Positions 48,370-59,086 of a DNA stretch of 64,000 nt are shown here, piece after piece; the stretch's first letter is position 1; every line of letters starts with the position of its first letter. The notes beneath the pieces were generated by a model that saw nothing but the letters and a program-made list of their open reading frames with translations, had not been told where the DNA came from and did not search any database. The DNA lies in assembly GCA_002270565.1 (NCBI GenBank), contig NQMI01000006.1, positions 33,659-97,658 of the forward strand, in the 5' to 3' direction. Source of the DNA: Stenocarpella maydis (Eukaryota > Ascomycota > Sordariomycetes > Diaporthales > Diaporthaceae). The position numbers and the translations under genes were made by a program.

Positions 48370-49450
48370 TTGAGCGTGTTGTAAACAACCATATATCTGC
48401 GCATGGCTTGCATAGAAAGGAAACGGACGGCGCATTAGCATAGAGGTGAACGTAATCCGGCCCTAGCAACCTTATAGGAGAAGCGATATCATAGACGACA
48501 ACATCATTTAGGCATTTTTACCATTCACAATACAAGTTTCAAACCCCCGGGCTTAAATATTTTGAACTAAGGGCCTTTATTCTTTCTCGTAATGGAAAGA
48601 AGCTCACCTCTCTTGCTGCAATGCCCAGAATTCAAACGTGCTTTTTTCGGCCTCATCTGGACGTCATGTCGCAGCCATATTTCCCTCTGCGTAATGTTTG
48701 CTGATTGTTACAATTTACTAGTGAATCAAAGCAGACGTTCAAGAAACGCGCTGATTGGATTGATTTGTCATGACTGCGGGAATGGTGTTCGAATATACCA
48801 ACTTGACTGATTTCTCGTACTACAGGAATAGTATTATTGCTGTATGGGAAGTTCTCATTTGTATATATGATGGAGTAACTTACTTAGAATAGTAGGCCCC
48901 CGAACCCCTGATTCGTGACATGTTCTCTGAAATCCCGTAGCTGTATGCCCTGGCAATCTTACAACAGACTCACTGGTCCCTCGAGGCTGAAGCTCGATTA
49001 AACCTTCTTTATTGGTGGCATCCAGCGCCCCGTATCGACCGGACCCCTGCCTCCTCACATCAGACAGGCGCATTAGAGCTAAAGAGTGACCCATTCATTC
49101 AGTAGTAGCGGTGTCGGGATGTCCTCGGATTTCGTACACGACCATTGCAGGCCAATCTATGGAGTAACTAATCTACACATTTCGAAGTTTTCCCAGACCC
49201 CCCCGAGCCTACCAGGTTCCAACAGTTTGAAGATGGGCACAACACACTATGCAAGCGAGCCTCTGAATGAGGGGCCGTCCGGTACTCCTATGCAGATGCC
49301 GCCACCCGCAAACCATGAAGACGTGACGCGAAACCATACGGAGATGAGCGTTGAGTATTATTGAGGTGAGAGACACCTGCAGGATGTCATCCGATCACCG
49401 TGACAAAGACATCACAATGGTGACATCCGAGGGCTGCGAGGATCACAGCC
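48370..49450. other. Convergent intergenic region
   Basis: Lies between the phosphate carrier and TIM50 3' ends. Two open frames (48592-48810 and 49086-49364, both plus) have no domain, signal peptide or supporting splice sites. Nothing else seen. Confidence 0.4.
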
Positions 49451-51174
49451 TCATGCCTTCTTCTCGGAGCCGCCGGCATCCTGGCTCGGGGTGAACCAGC
49501 CGGTGAAGGAGGACTTCATGCTGTTCATGGCCTCCTTCTGCGCGGCCTCCTGCAGCGCGGCCTCCTCCTTGAGCCACTTCTCGCCATTCTCCCGGATCAT
49601 CTTCTCCATCTCCTCGTAGTTCTTCTGGCCGCGCTCCCGCGCGATGTCCTGCAGCATCTTGCCCTGGGCGAAGGCGGTGGCCGGGTCCTGCTCGCCTTCG
49701 GGAACGACCATGACGCTCAGGTTCTGGGGCTTGAGCCCGAAGAGCGCTCCGAGGGCGGCCATGCCGCTCTTGCCTTTGTGCGGGTGCTTCTTGCGCTCGG
49801 CCTCGAGCTGCTTGTTGAACTCGGCGCGAGCGATGGCCTCCCGGCGCGCAAACTCGGTCGGGATGTGCTTGCCCTCGAACGACTTGAGCACCTTGCGCAC
49901 GTCGCTGTACTGCATTGTATGGATATACTCGAGGAAGGGAATGAGCGAAACCAGTTCCTTATCCTTAGGGTCGCCGGTCCACCTTGGCAACACAATGGCG
50001 TTCTCAGGCTGGGCGCGGACGTGTTGCGGGTTTGTATCGACCATTATGACTTTGGAGAGGTCTCGGTTTAGGTAGGAAAGGTCCTATTAAAATGTTTTGT
50101 GCTGTCAGAGGGGATAGTTTATAGGCAAGAGGTTAGTTTTGCACGGAGAGGAATATTCACCTTGACAATCTCTCCATCCTTGTACTTGGTTGCCTCTCGG
50201 TACAGTGGCCAGACGATGAAGCGGTAGGGGTCCAGCTTGCGCACAAGAGGCTCGCCCATTGCGAATGGCACCGTGGTGAAGAGCACAAGCTCATAGTACT
50301 GGCTGAGGTAGTGCAGGAAGTAGTCGGCGCCAGGTCGTTTTGCTAGCCGCCAGCCATGCTCTCGACTCCACTCGCTGTGCACAAGCATGTCCTCGAGGCT
50401 GATGCACAGTGTGTATGGCCGCTCGAACATGGGGTCTGGGTCGGGCAGCAGCTTCTCGAAGGCCGGCTCGTGGTAGTACGTCAGGAGCTCGGTCATGCGC
50501 GTCGAGGCTCTGTTCCACCAGAGACCCAGGCCCCAGCCGTTGGGCACTTCTGGGTGTTTGCGCTCCTCTTCCTCGTCCCAGTTGCGGCCAAGATAGACGA
50601 CACCAGCAGCCATGCCCGCGAGGGAGGCAGCGAACATGTAGTTGGCGAATCGCTGGCGGCGTTTCTCAGTGGAGGATATGTATGCGGAAGCGGGGAGCTC
50701 GCCCTTTCCACGCCCGCCGCCTGCGCTTGTGGGCACATCCTGCTGGACCTTTTCTAGCGCGGCCTTCTCATTCGCACTGGCCTGCTCGTAGGCAAGAGTA
50801 GATGGAATACCCTGCGTAAGATCGGGGAGCTCAGATAAGGGGATCTCTTTTCTGTCCTGTGGCACCTCGGGAGTCTTATCGGCTGCTGGCTCGACGGGTT
50901 TCGCAGGCTCGGGCTCGACAGGTTTTGGTTGTTCTGGGGGGACCTTTGCGGGCTCTGTAGGGGAGGGTCTCGGCGCGAACGGGGTGGGTGGTTTCTGGGG
51001 GTTATTCGATGGGGCGCCGAACCTTGAGCCCGGCTTATTGTCCTTTGCCATTCCCCTGCTCCATATTGTCGAGGCTGTTGCCAGTGCTGGAAGAGGTCTG
51101 CGGGTCGGGGCGGCAGTGGCCCATCTTGAGACAGCAGCCGGCTGGGCCAGGCGCAGAGCTGCTCGTGAGAGCAT
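49451..51174 (-). CDS. TIM50: TIM50, inner-membrane import receptor
   Basis: Two minus-strand exons (50161-51174, 49451-50083) with a 77-bp GT-AG intron give 548 residues. Tim50 is the presequence receptor of the TIM23 complex. Seen: an Arg/Ala-rich presequence (MLSRAALRLAQPAAVSRW), a Pro-rich matrix segment, one helix (about 177-195, YMFAASLAGMAAGVVYLG), then the FCP1/NIF-like domain in the intermembrane space with ISLEDMLVHSEW, KRPGADYFLHYLSQYYELVLF, and after the splice DLSKVIMVDTNPQH. The phosphatase DxDx motif is replaced by SLED, as known for Tim50, so no phosphatase activity is expected. The C-terminal region is longer than in yeast and ends in a helical, Lys/Glu-rich segment. The 1014-bp first exon extends upstream in frame, but MLSRAALRL is the natural presequence start. 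Confidence 0.94.
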
Positions 51175-52370
51175 GGCGGTGGACGTGTATAGCCTGACAG
51201 CTCTTCTCAACCTAGTCCGAGGAGGACAGCTTAAGGGAAACAGATGCAAGTTCGGAACTGTTTGCCGGATTACAGCCCAGAGAGGCGCATTGCTGGAGGA
51301 AGAGGGGCGGGCAGGAGAGAGCAGCAAGCAGTGAAAGTCGCGGGTGTGGAGTGGAATCGAAACCCCAAGTCGAGTCAAGTCGAGAGTCGCCAGGTTATTT
51401 CGTCACCATAGAAAATTCAGAAGCGACAAGCTCGTACGGGGGTGGGAGGGTGGCCCGAGCTCCACGAAAACGCTTATCGAGGTTGCCGTCGGTTATCGCT
51501 TGGCTGCCTGGCTACAAGGGTTAGGGTCATAGAGGGGACGGCTTGGAGCTGGACGAGCTGACTAAGGCAAGACGGGCTCAAGACGGAGACGGTGGCGTGG
51601 TGCCGGTGGTGCCGTCATTTAGTTTCGTCGGGTCGATGCAACTTGACGATGCGATGCCCTCTCCTTCTCCTCCACTCCCCTCACTTGTTCCCCGCAGAAC
51701 CATCTATGCAACCTCCTCCCCAGACCCCCGCCTCACGCGACAACTCAATCTGATTTTGGCTTGGTGATCGGTCACACAAAACAGCTTCTCTCTGCCCGCT
51801 CCTACTTCGGCTACTGGTTGTCATCTTCTTCCTCTGCAACGCCATCATTCCTGCGCCTTCAACTCGCAGTCATCCCATGTCCCACCCCATCCTGTCTCCA
51901 TCCTCCCAAGTCTTCAACATGGCCGGTGCGGATGCTGCACTCTGAGGGTGGTTCCCCAGTCGTCGGTCTGCCTCCCAGTTAGCACTCACGATGGGACCAC
52001 CCTCTGAGTCCTGTAAATCATCATTCGAACCCACATACAGCCACGCATAGGAAATACGCCGAACCCAATCGATCCTCAACTTTGCCCTCCCCCGATCGGG
52101 ACTTCCGGCACTTCTCCGGGGTCCGGACCCTCAAATCGAAGATACCAACTAAGCCTCCATACCATCGACACCACTAGAGCAATATTGCCCAACTCAGGCG
52201 ACAACTCGCGACCACAGTTCCCGAGTATACGAGATACCCATTGGCGCATACCATCGATCCCCGCCACGGCGACCATTAATATCGAGCACAGCGAGCCTCA
52301 GTTTTCACGGATATTGCCACCCACCATCTTCATCCCCTAGCAGTCTTCCAGCCGAGTCCCTCCATTCACG
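51175..52370. other. Divergent promoter region between TIM50 and an F-box-like gene
   Basis: A 1.2 kb region between two genes that point away from each other. No supported gene. From about 51650 the plus strand is pyrimidine-rich, so the right-hand gene may have a long leader, possibly with an intron. A lone GGGTTAGGGTC word near 51519-51529 is too short to be telomeric. Confidence 0.4.
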
Positions 52371-53357
52371 ATGCCTCGAAGGCCGGTCAAAGGTGCCCGC
52401 TCCAGGGGCCTCGCCTCTCCCACCCCGATCTCATCCACCCTGACCACCCCGATCAGCTCCACCTTTACTTCCGCGTTTACTACCGAAGCCGAGTTCGATC
52501 CCGATGACCCCAATAACCTGGTCATTGGTGCCCTAACTCTCGACGTTCCCATTGCCAATAGGAAACCGGAAAAGGAGATCATCAAGCCATTTCGCTTCTT
52601 GGATCTTCCTTCGGAGCTACGCATCAAGATATATGCGTATCATTTCGCAGACATCGGCCCTGTTGTAGACCTCGAGCCGGGCAACTACTTCACCATACAC
52701 AAGAAGCTTTCCATCCTGCGCGTCTGCCGCCAGTTCTACCGGGAGGCTTCACACCTGTTCTACAGCTCCAAGACCTTCCGTGTCTTCCCCATCGATGGCC
52801 GGTATTCTAGGAAGAAATTGGGGCTGCTAGCCCGCCTCAAGCCCCAGTCTCGTGCCCACCTTACCTCCCTGGAGTTGCGCCTGGGGCCAGGCTTCAACAA
52901 GCCCTACCGGAGCTGGGCTATCAACGACCTGCTCGGCCTGCAGGACTGCGTGAACGTCAGACAACTGTCGGTGCACGTCGAGATTGACCCCAGCGACGGC
53001 ATATTCAACGGGTGGCGCAGGTCCACGGGCTTCTACGAGGCCTTCTCTCAGGGTCTGCTGGATGGCCTGCTTCAGGGCCTTCCCAGTCTGGAGTCGGTGC
53101 AGTTCGATGGAAATCCCGCCGTGAAGAGGGCGGGCGACATGATGCAGGGCTTGCTGGAGGTGGTCGCGAACAACGGCCGCCATGTCACTGTCACTTGGGG
53201 TCCAGAGAGGGGCTGGACTGATAACGAACAGGACGAGATTGATCATGAGCCGCCCATGGGACCGACTGCGGCCATCGACTGGAGTCTCCCTCCCCACGCT
53301 GTCATGGCCGCTTTGGCACAAGGGGTTCTTGCAAACGGAGTCAAGGTTTCGGCATAG
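52371..53357 (+). CDS. F-box-like/2EXR-type hypothetical protein
   Basis: One intronless frame of 328 residues. After a Ser/Thr/Pro-rich N-terminus and an acidic DPDDPNN segment comes FRFLDLPSELRIKIYAYHF (about 74-92), the start of the F-box-like motif common in filamentous fungi, then LSILRVCRQFYREASHLFY (about 113-131). This pairing is the usual mark of fungal F-box-like/2EXR proteins. The rest (SLELRLGPGF, LQGLPSLESVQFDG) has leucine-rich features but no clean repeats. Partner and target are unknown. It is tail-to-tail with the SnoaL-like gene, 400 bp apart. Confidence 0.78.
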   Translation: MPRRPVKGARSRGLASPTPISSTLTTPISSTFTSAFTTEAEFDPDDPNNLVIGALTLDVPIANRKPEKEIIKPFRFLDLPSELRIKIYAYHFADIGPVVDLEPGNYFTIHKKLSILRVCRQFYREASHLFYSSKTFRVFPIDGRYSRKKLGLLARLKPQSRAHLTSLELRLGPGFNKPYRSWAINDLLGLQDCVNVRQLSVHVEIDPSDGIFNGWRRSTGFYEAFSQGLLDGLLQGLPSLESVQFDGNPAVKRAGDMMQGLLEVVANNGRHVTVTWGPERGWTDNEQDEIDHEPPMGPTAAIDWSLPPHAVMAALAQGVLANGVKVSA

Positions 53358-53757
53358 GAGTTAATGGTTTTTGGTCAGGGGTGTATTTTGGGTTTGGATC
53401 CTTATAGCATGTTTTTGTGCGGTTTTCTAGGGTAGTACGGACACACTTGTCCCATCGAGGACTCTCTTCTCCCTAGGAGCCGCAAATGACGTGGTCACGT
53501 TGTCGGCGATTCTGATGATCATGAATGAACGACTGCTCAATTGGTTGGTTATTGATTGACTTGCAGGGTGGAAAATATGCAGCATTGGTTTGCAACAAGC
53601 AACCGTCTGAAATTGGGGGGTGGCATCACGGCCAGGTTGGAAATTAATATAGTCGTCCTGTCAATATCACACTCACTCTCAGCTTCTCTGCAGCCCTTCA
53701 ACCGCATGTCTCCCTTCACGGCAACGAGTACCATCCTCCCAACACAACATGTCGCCC
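53358..53757. other. Convergent intergenic region, 400 bp
   Basis: No gene. It should hold the 3' ends of both flanking genes; nothing further can be read. Confidence 0.4.
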
Positions 53758-54585
53758 TCAGGACAGCTCGCCAAGAACCCCCAAATCCACAAGACTGACA
53801 ACCTCCCTGATCCTACCCCCGTCAAACCAATAAAACACAATCTCCCCTATGCTCACATCCCACCCCCCACCAGCACCCGGCCCCGACCCCCCAGGGGCCT
53901 TGGGGCTCGCCAGCGCCCCCGCGAACTCGAGCCGCGCCGCGACCACCTGCCTCGCCTCGTCAGCGACGAGGCCCGCGACCGCGCAGCGCAGGTCCGGGAC
54001 CGCCTCGCGGACCGCGCCGCCCAGGCGGTGGTACTCGGGCGTGGAGAGGGCGCGGCCGTTGTGCACCGCGGGGTCGTGGAGGAAGCGCGCGAGGGAGGCG
54101 GCTGCGGCTGGTGGGGAGGGGATCATGAAGGCCGAGAGGTAGGCCCTGTATGTCTCTGCGAGGGGCGGCCTGGTGGTGGTGGTGGTGGTGGTTTGGTCGT
54201 CTGTGAGGAGGGGGTGCGTGGGGATCGCCGAGGCCCGCTGGGGTGGTGGTGGTGCTGGGTGTGACGCGACGTGGTGGGGCTGTGGGATCTCGTCGAGGAT
54301 GATCGAGGTGGACGAGGGGATGGTGGTGGTGAAGATGTGTGCTGGCAGCTCGATGGCGGGCTGGTCCCTGGCTCCGTCGGGGCCTGATATTTCCCGGACG
54401 GTGAGGATGAGCCTGGCTGCGAGGGGGGGCGAGGCAGCATCCCCCACGAGGAGGTCAGGGACCGAGCTGACGATCTCGTACTTGGCACTGTTGGTGGTGA
54501 TCTCTGCGCGCTCATGTGGCTTTTTCGTGAGGTGCCGGTCGAGCACTTCGAGGAGCACCGCCGTGGTTGCTGCGTTTGGAACCAT
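53758..54585 (-). CDS. SnoaL-like (NTF2-fold) protein, possibly two domains
   Basis: One frame of 275 residues. The C-terminal half (about 143-268) fits a SnoaL-like domain: ETYRAYLSAFM, RFLHDPAVHNGRALSTPEYH, a VPDLRCAVAGLVAD segment, RQVVAARLEFAG, then SIGEIVFYWFDGGRIREVVSL, which is the typical final strand pair. The N-terminal part (about 10-102) has a similar order, with VPDLLVGDA, LAARLILTVRE and HIFTTTIP, and looks like a second, weaker copy lacking its first helices. A Pro/His/Thr linker (TTTTTTTRP) joins them. Some fungal relatives are polyketide cyclases, but no biosynthetic genes are near, so no reaction is assigned. It is the last intact gene before the repeat block. Confidence 0.72.
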   Translation of the reverse strand: MVPNAATTAVLLEVLDRHLTKKPHERAEITTNSAKYEIVSSVPDLLVGDAASPPLAARLILTVREISGPDGARDQPAIELPAHIFTTTIPSSTSIILDEIPQPHHVASHPAPPPPQRASAIPTHPLLTDDQTTTTTTTRPPLAETYRAYLSAFMIPSPPAAAASLARFLHDPAVHNGRALSTPEYHRLGGAVREAVPDLRCAVAGLVADEARQVVAARLEFAGALASPKAPGGSGPGAGGGWDVSIGEIVFYWFDGGRIREVVSLVDLGVLGELS

Positions 54586-55143
54586 AGTGGCGTGGCCGAA
54601 CTGGATGGGTCACTCTGAATAATTTGGTGAATTCTGTTGGGCTCGCTTGGTTCCTGTGCAGTGCCGGCTGCCGAGGACCAAATTATTCAACCTTGGGAGT
54701 TGTTTGACGAGAACGCGCCTTGTAAGCGCGCCCTCCGTGATGTCATCGCCATTGGCCGAGCGGCAGTTGGACATAATATTCTCAACTCCGCATCCGCTCG
54801 ATTCGAGGACTAATCTCAAATTAAATCCGACTTGCAGTTATCATCTTGAGGATATACAGCGCAAGATGTAGGACTGAGGACCCTCTTACAGTCTTCCTAG
54901 TTACAACGTTCAAACATGCAATGGATCATTGATGTCGACAAGTCGCCTGAATTTCAATACATACCTAAGTATGGTTCAAGCTCCTCTGTACCCAAGATTG
55001 GGAAGGGAAATTGAGCGTTATGGCATTCTTCTAACGAACTTAGACCTGGTTCAGCCGCGTCAACTGATATTTTGACTACGGGGGGGTTCCTAAGGGGCGC
55101 GCAGCCTATTCTGACTTGTAAGCGAGAGTATCAAAACCACGCT
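54586..55143. other. Transition from genes to the repeat block
   Basis: SnoaL-like promoter, then unremarkable DNA with no gene. A perfect palindrome AAGTGCGCGCACTT (55144-55157) marks the point after which composition turns strongly AT-rich. Confidence 0.4.
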
Positions 55144-55178
55144 AAGTGCGCGCACTTGACAACACCACATTTCTATTT

Positions 55179-55345
55179 CTCCTTAAATCCAGCTAATTCC
55201 ATATACCACGCCTCCACAACACCTTCAAACTAAATAAGCCCTCTAACAAAATAGAGGGCTTTCTTCTCTCTTTATTTTAATATAAGGTTTATCTAGGTTA
55301 AAGGTATTATAGAGATATAGTATATAAAATTAGCTAGATTTAAGG
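55179..55345. repeat. Foldback hairpin with one mutated arm
   Basis: CTCCTTAAATCCAGCTAATT near 55179 and onward pairs, on the opposite strand, with the segment ending near 55345 (CTCCTTAAATCTAGCTAATT when reversed). The arms (about 55-60 bp) face a central perfect stem-loop GCCCTCT-aacaaaat-AGAGGGC (about 55238-55259). Differences between arms are mostly C in the left arm and T in the right arm. This looks like a foldback element or the joined ends of one repeat. Confidence 0.65.
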
Positions 55346-55354
55346 AGAATTAGA

Positions 55355-56170
55355 TGTAATGATCAGAGGGTTTCCGAGTACGTTAAACCTAAAAGATCAA
55401 AGGTTTATATTCGGAATATATTATTAGGCGGTTATTAAGCAATATTGTTAACTAACAATAATCACTAGCTGTAAGGCTATCTAATACTGGGATTGAATAC
55501 TTAGATTAACGATTGAAGAGTCTGTTCTATAAAAGCTATCTACTGTGGTGATAACTATATCCTTATATATTCCAACTCTTTAGTAGCTTGTAGGCTCGCA
55601 TATCGAGCCATTAAGCCATGAGGCAAGGCTTGAAGCCTCATCCTGCAAGCGGGCTTGCATGGCTTGCAATCAAGCATTGCAAGCCAGGTCCTAACCCTTG
55701 GTAGGTGTTATGAACCAACACAGATGGCACCCCGGGGACCCATTCGAGAATCCAGGTATCCAGGAACGAGCACTACAGCACGACCCCGCAGGACCCCAAC
55801 TGATAAGTCAGCACTATTTATCAAACCCTAAGGGTTAGTGTTATGGACCCACCTTATAGGTTTGGATTGATAAGCTTGATATTGATCCAGTTAAGCGATA
55901 TCACCAATGGATTAATGGGATTATTATTAATTCTATTAAGTTACTAAAGAGTCGGAATATATAAGGATATAGTTATCACTATCGTAGATAGCTTTATAGA
56001 ACAGACTCTTTAGTTATTAATCTAGTATTTAATCCTAATATTAAATAGCCTTACAGCTAGTAATCATTATTAGTTAATAATATTGCTTAATAACTGCTTA
56101 ATAATATATTCTAAATATAAACCCTTAATCTTTTAGGTTTAATATACTTAAAAACCCTCTAATTATTATA
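55355..56170. repeat. 230-bp inverted repeat, candidate LTR remnants
   Basis: 55355-55588 and 55941-56170 are reverse-complement copies of about 230 bp, with landmarks AACCTAAAAGAT, AGCTGTAAGGCTAT, GAGTCTGTTCTATA and ACTATATCCTTATATATTCC. The outer edge of the left arm reads TGTAATGATC, so in the reverse sense it ends ATTACA, as an LTR would; the right arm has ATTATA there. The arms differ mainly by transitions, with the right arm richer in A/T. The right arm stands just before a gag relic and may be its 5' LTR. The 350-bp centre has normal GC content and holds two TGTTATGAACC/TGTTATGGACC words (55707 and 55841). Confidence 0.7.
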
Positions 56171-56599
56171 TTTTGATAACTCTTATTTATATATTGTTAT
56201 ATAGATCTTTAAGTAATATTATATGTAGAACCCTTTATAATATTGGACTTCAAATAATTACTCCTACTTATAACCTTCTTTATAAGTTAGATGAACTCGC
56301 TAATAATAAACTACAAACCCCTATATTTAGAAACTAGCTAATAAGATTAGGCAGCTATACCTCCTTATGGAAGGATAAGCTAATCAACCCCCAAGATGTT
56401 AAATAGCTTTAATAGAAATTAGTACTTTATAGAGCTATATAATAATAACCCAATCTAGATAAGGAATATATTAAGCTTAATACTCTAGCCTCATATAATG
56501 GAACTACTGGATAACTTCAGGCATACCTAATGTAGGTTAGGGCCTACTAGTGCTTCCATAGTTAGATATACAGCCTAGCAAAAAAAGGTTATATATATC

Positions 56600-57220
56600 C
56601 TCTTTCCTTAAAGGAAAGCTTTAGCTTGGTTTAAACCCTACTTAACCGATTTTATTAATGTGGAATTATTTAAAGCCTGTAAGCTTGAAATGCAGCAGAT
56701 TTTTAGTAACTATAAAGGCTATAAGGATGCCCTTAGGTCCCTGTTCTAGGACCCGAATGAAGAATAATAAGCGGAAAGAGACCTAGTAAATTGCAAATAG
56801 TGCGGCTTAGTAAATAATTATACTGCAGAATCCTGATAAATCCATATTAAAATCGATTATATTGATAATATAAAGAAATTTATGTTCTATCGTGGATTAA
56901 AGGATAAAATAAAGGATAAACTCAGTAAGATTATGGACTAACCTAATGATTTTCTATACTATATAGAAATAGCTATTTAAATTAATAATAGACTCTATAA
57001 ATAATGTCTGGAAAAGAAAGAATGAACTTTAGAATAACCCTTGTTCTATAAATACAAACCAAATATAGGAAAGAAGTATTAAAAACCAAGCACTTAGTAG
57101 GGATAGCATACAGGCCCTATAGAGCTAGATACTGCCTAATGTAGGAATAAGAAACATTAAGTGCTATAATCATAATAAGATGGGATACTTCACCTTAAAA
57201 TAAAGGGCTTTTTTTTTAAA
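56600..57220 (+). pseudogene. Ty3/gypsy-type gag relic, RIP-degraded
   Basis: One plus-strand frame reads AWFKPYLTDF, KLEMQQIFSNYKG, ALRSLF then DPNEE, AERDL, NNYTAE, and KKFMFYRGLKDKIKDKL followed by IEIAI and INNRLYK, interrupted by many TAA, TAG and TGA codons. This order (W..yL, FGDPnEe..AerdL, nYtaeF, fyrGLk..vkd.l, airidnRlye) is that of fungal Ty3/gypsy gag capsid domains. A frame-shifted word KCYNHNKMGYF near 57159-57190 fits a damaged zinc knuckle. The stops sit where Gln, Arg or Trp are expected, as C-to-T changes would cause. No protease, reverse transcriptase or integrase could be recognised downstream, so the element is probably truncated. It is not functional. Confidence 0.75.
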
Positions 57221-58742
57221 AAATAAGGACTGGAAGTTATACCTAAAGGAACCTAATAATCTAATAAAGCTACTCATTTCTGGGGTCTAGGGAAACCGGC
57301 ATGTTTCTGAATCCGGAGGAAAACCAGCCTTAGCATACCCCCCCCTTCTAGACTATAAGAAGGGGCCTTCCTGCGTTGCTTTTTAGAAATTTCTAGTCCT
57401 AGAAAATCAATCTTTTTATACCTGTTTTTTTTTTTCTTCTGATATATATATTGTATTGTAAAACTATTTCTTTTGCCCTCTTTTTCTGCCTCTCTTTTTT
57501 GGCACCCTTTATTCCCTTTTAACCCCTAACATTAGGGGCCTTCTTCTTCCTTCCATGCTCCTCTTGGGGAGGTTGCTTGATCAGGGCTCTGGCAAATGTG
57601 TGCTTTTTGTGTGTGAGGAGGTTTTGTTCTCTCGCTCCCCCCTTTAGGCCCGTTTTCACTGGTGTCTGCCCCATGAATCGAACATGTTTCTTTGGCTAAC
57701 GAGGTTTCTTCGGCTAATAAGGTTTCTTCAGCCATTATGAAGTTCCTTGGCTTTTGGGCCTGGATTCCCTGTTTTGTTTATGAGGTTGTTGGCCACTTTA
57801 GGGGAGTAAATCTCTATATTTTTGATATCATTTGATTCTGATTAGAGCTATGGCGCCCTCTCGCTCTTGATAGAGGATTTTGCTATTATGTGAAGGCTAG
57901 ATTTACCCTCCTGAGTTACCTATAGTTGACCCAGTGGCGATAGGAGTAGGTATGTGTGAGGCTGGTCTGATCTCTATATCGAGCTGACTCTATTACCTTG
58001 GCTATATCTTGGACCCCCTCCCGGTATACCTAATTCGGTAGTAAAGTATGGAACCTCTAGCCTAGCTATATGTTCCTGGAAAAGCTATTAAGGGATTTAT
58101 ATTCTTAGGCCTTAGAAATTCATTCTGATTGGATTTAATAGTATCTAATTAGGGCTTATTTTCTTAAAAGGGATATAAAGGACTGGTATTAAGAAGGTTT
58201 AGTGGATCCCAACTACCTATATTACTTAAAACTCTCTTGCCCTTAGATATAGTACCTAAAGGTTTAGCATGCTAATTCCTTGATATGGGTAAACTGGGTG
58301 TAATGGAGCCCTAGTTTAATTGATTAGGCTCCTTTTTGGTTTTCCCTTTTGAGTTATTATTATAATGTCTGGTTACCTTATTAAATATTATATTTGAGAT
58401 ATCGTTTGATGTTGTATGATGTTGGGTTGGGTGATGGTGGTGCTGGATGTTATATGCTTCTGTAGGGAGTTAAAGAGGTTTCTGCCCTACTGATTGCTAT
58501 CCTTCTGATTGGTAAGCTTGGAGCTTTCGCTATTGTTGGCACCCCTTGTGGTTAGGATGGCTGGCGTTAGCAGCATGAGGGTATTCTGGGTATTTATATT
58601 ATCCTTTCTTGTGAGACTAGCGGTTGAGTAGCTCCTGCCTTTGCCTATAGTAAGACTTTATAATACTTAATGTGACCTTTTATATTAATACCTTTTATTC
58701 TGATTATACTTGGTTATTCCTGTATGTGTCTTAGTAAACTTT
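57221..58742. other. AT-rich repeat DNA, not assigned
   Basis: No intact gene. 57290-57760 is less AT-rich, with a T11 run and TTCTT words, and has one 67-codon open frame (57532-57735, minus) rich in Glu and Thr repeats that I regard as chance. The rest shows scattered stops on both strands. Confidence 0.4.
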
Positions 58743-59086
58743 AGATAGTACTTATGCTCCTATTTCTTTTGGATATGCTTGGTATAGAGAAACATTTAAT
58801 ACCTTTGGATAGTATTTATATCTTGCCTTTTCTGAAGGACCTCTGGTATTAAGAAATATTTAACTTTATTATTACCGTGAGGGAGTGATTAGGACCTAAT
58901 CTGTCTTATATATATCTCTGTGGACCCTAAATAGCATTTATGCCTTTATTTCTCCTGGATATACTTGTTATAGAGAAATATTTAATAATCTTGAATAGTA
59001 TTTATACCTTGCTTCTTTAGCTGTAGCGCTAGTATAGAGAAATATTTGCTTCTATTGTTATAGTAAGGGATAAATTAGGACCTATA
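58743..59086. repeat. Two tandem imperfect copies of about 160 bp, period 186
   Basis: 58743-58900 and 58929-59086 share TAGTA-CTTATGC, TTGGATATGCTTG/CTGGATATACTTG, TATAGAGAAA-ATTTAATA, ATAGTATTTATA-CTTGC, and the closing TTAGGACCTA. Differences are mixed, with many transitions. No coding sense was seen. Confidence 0.6.

Noticed and set aside
48592..48810. 72-codon open frame between MIR1 and TIM50
   Set aside because: No domain or signal peptide, lies in a convergent 3' region; length within chance.
49086..49364. 92-codon open frame in the same convergent region
   Set aside because: A polar composition without motif and no splice sites extend it; kept as chance although not excluded.
51519..51529. 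GGGTTAGGGTC, possible telomere repeat
   Set aside because: Barely more than one unit and inside an ordinary promoter region.
57532..57735. 67-codon minus-strand frame with EETSLAEET-type repeats
   Set aside because: Arises from a short TTCTT-rich repeat; no start context, domain or splice support.
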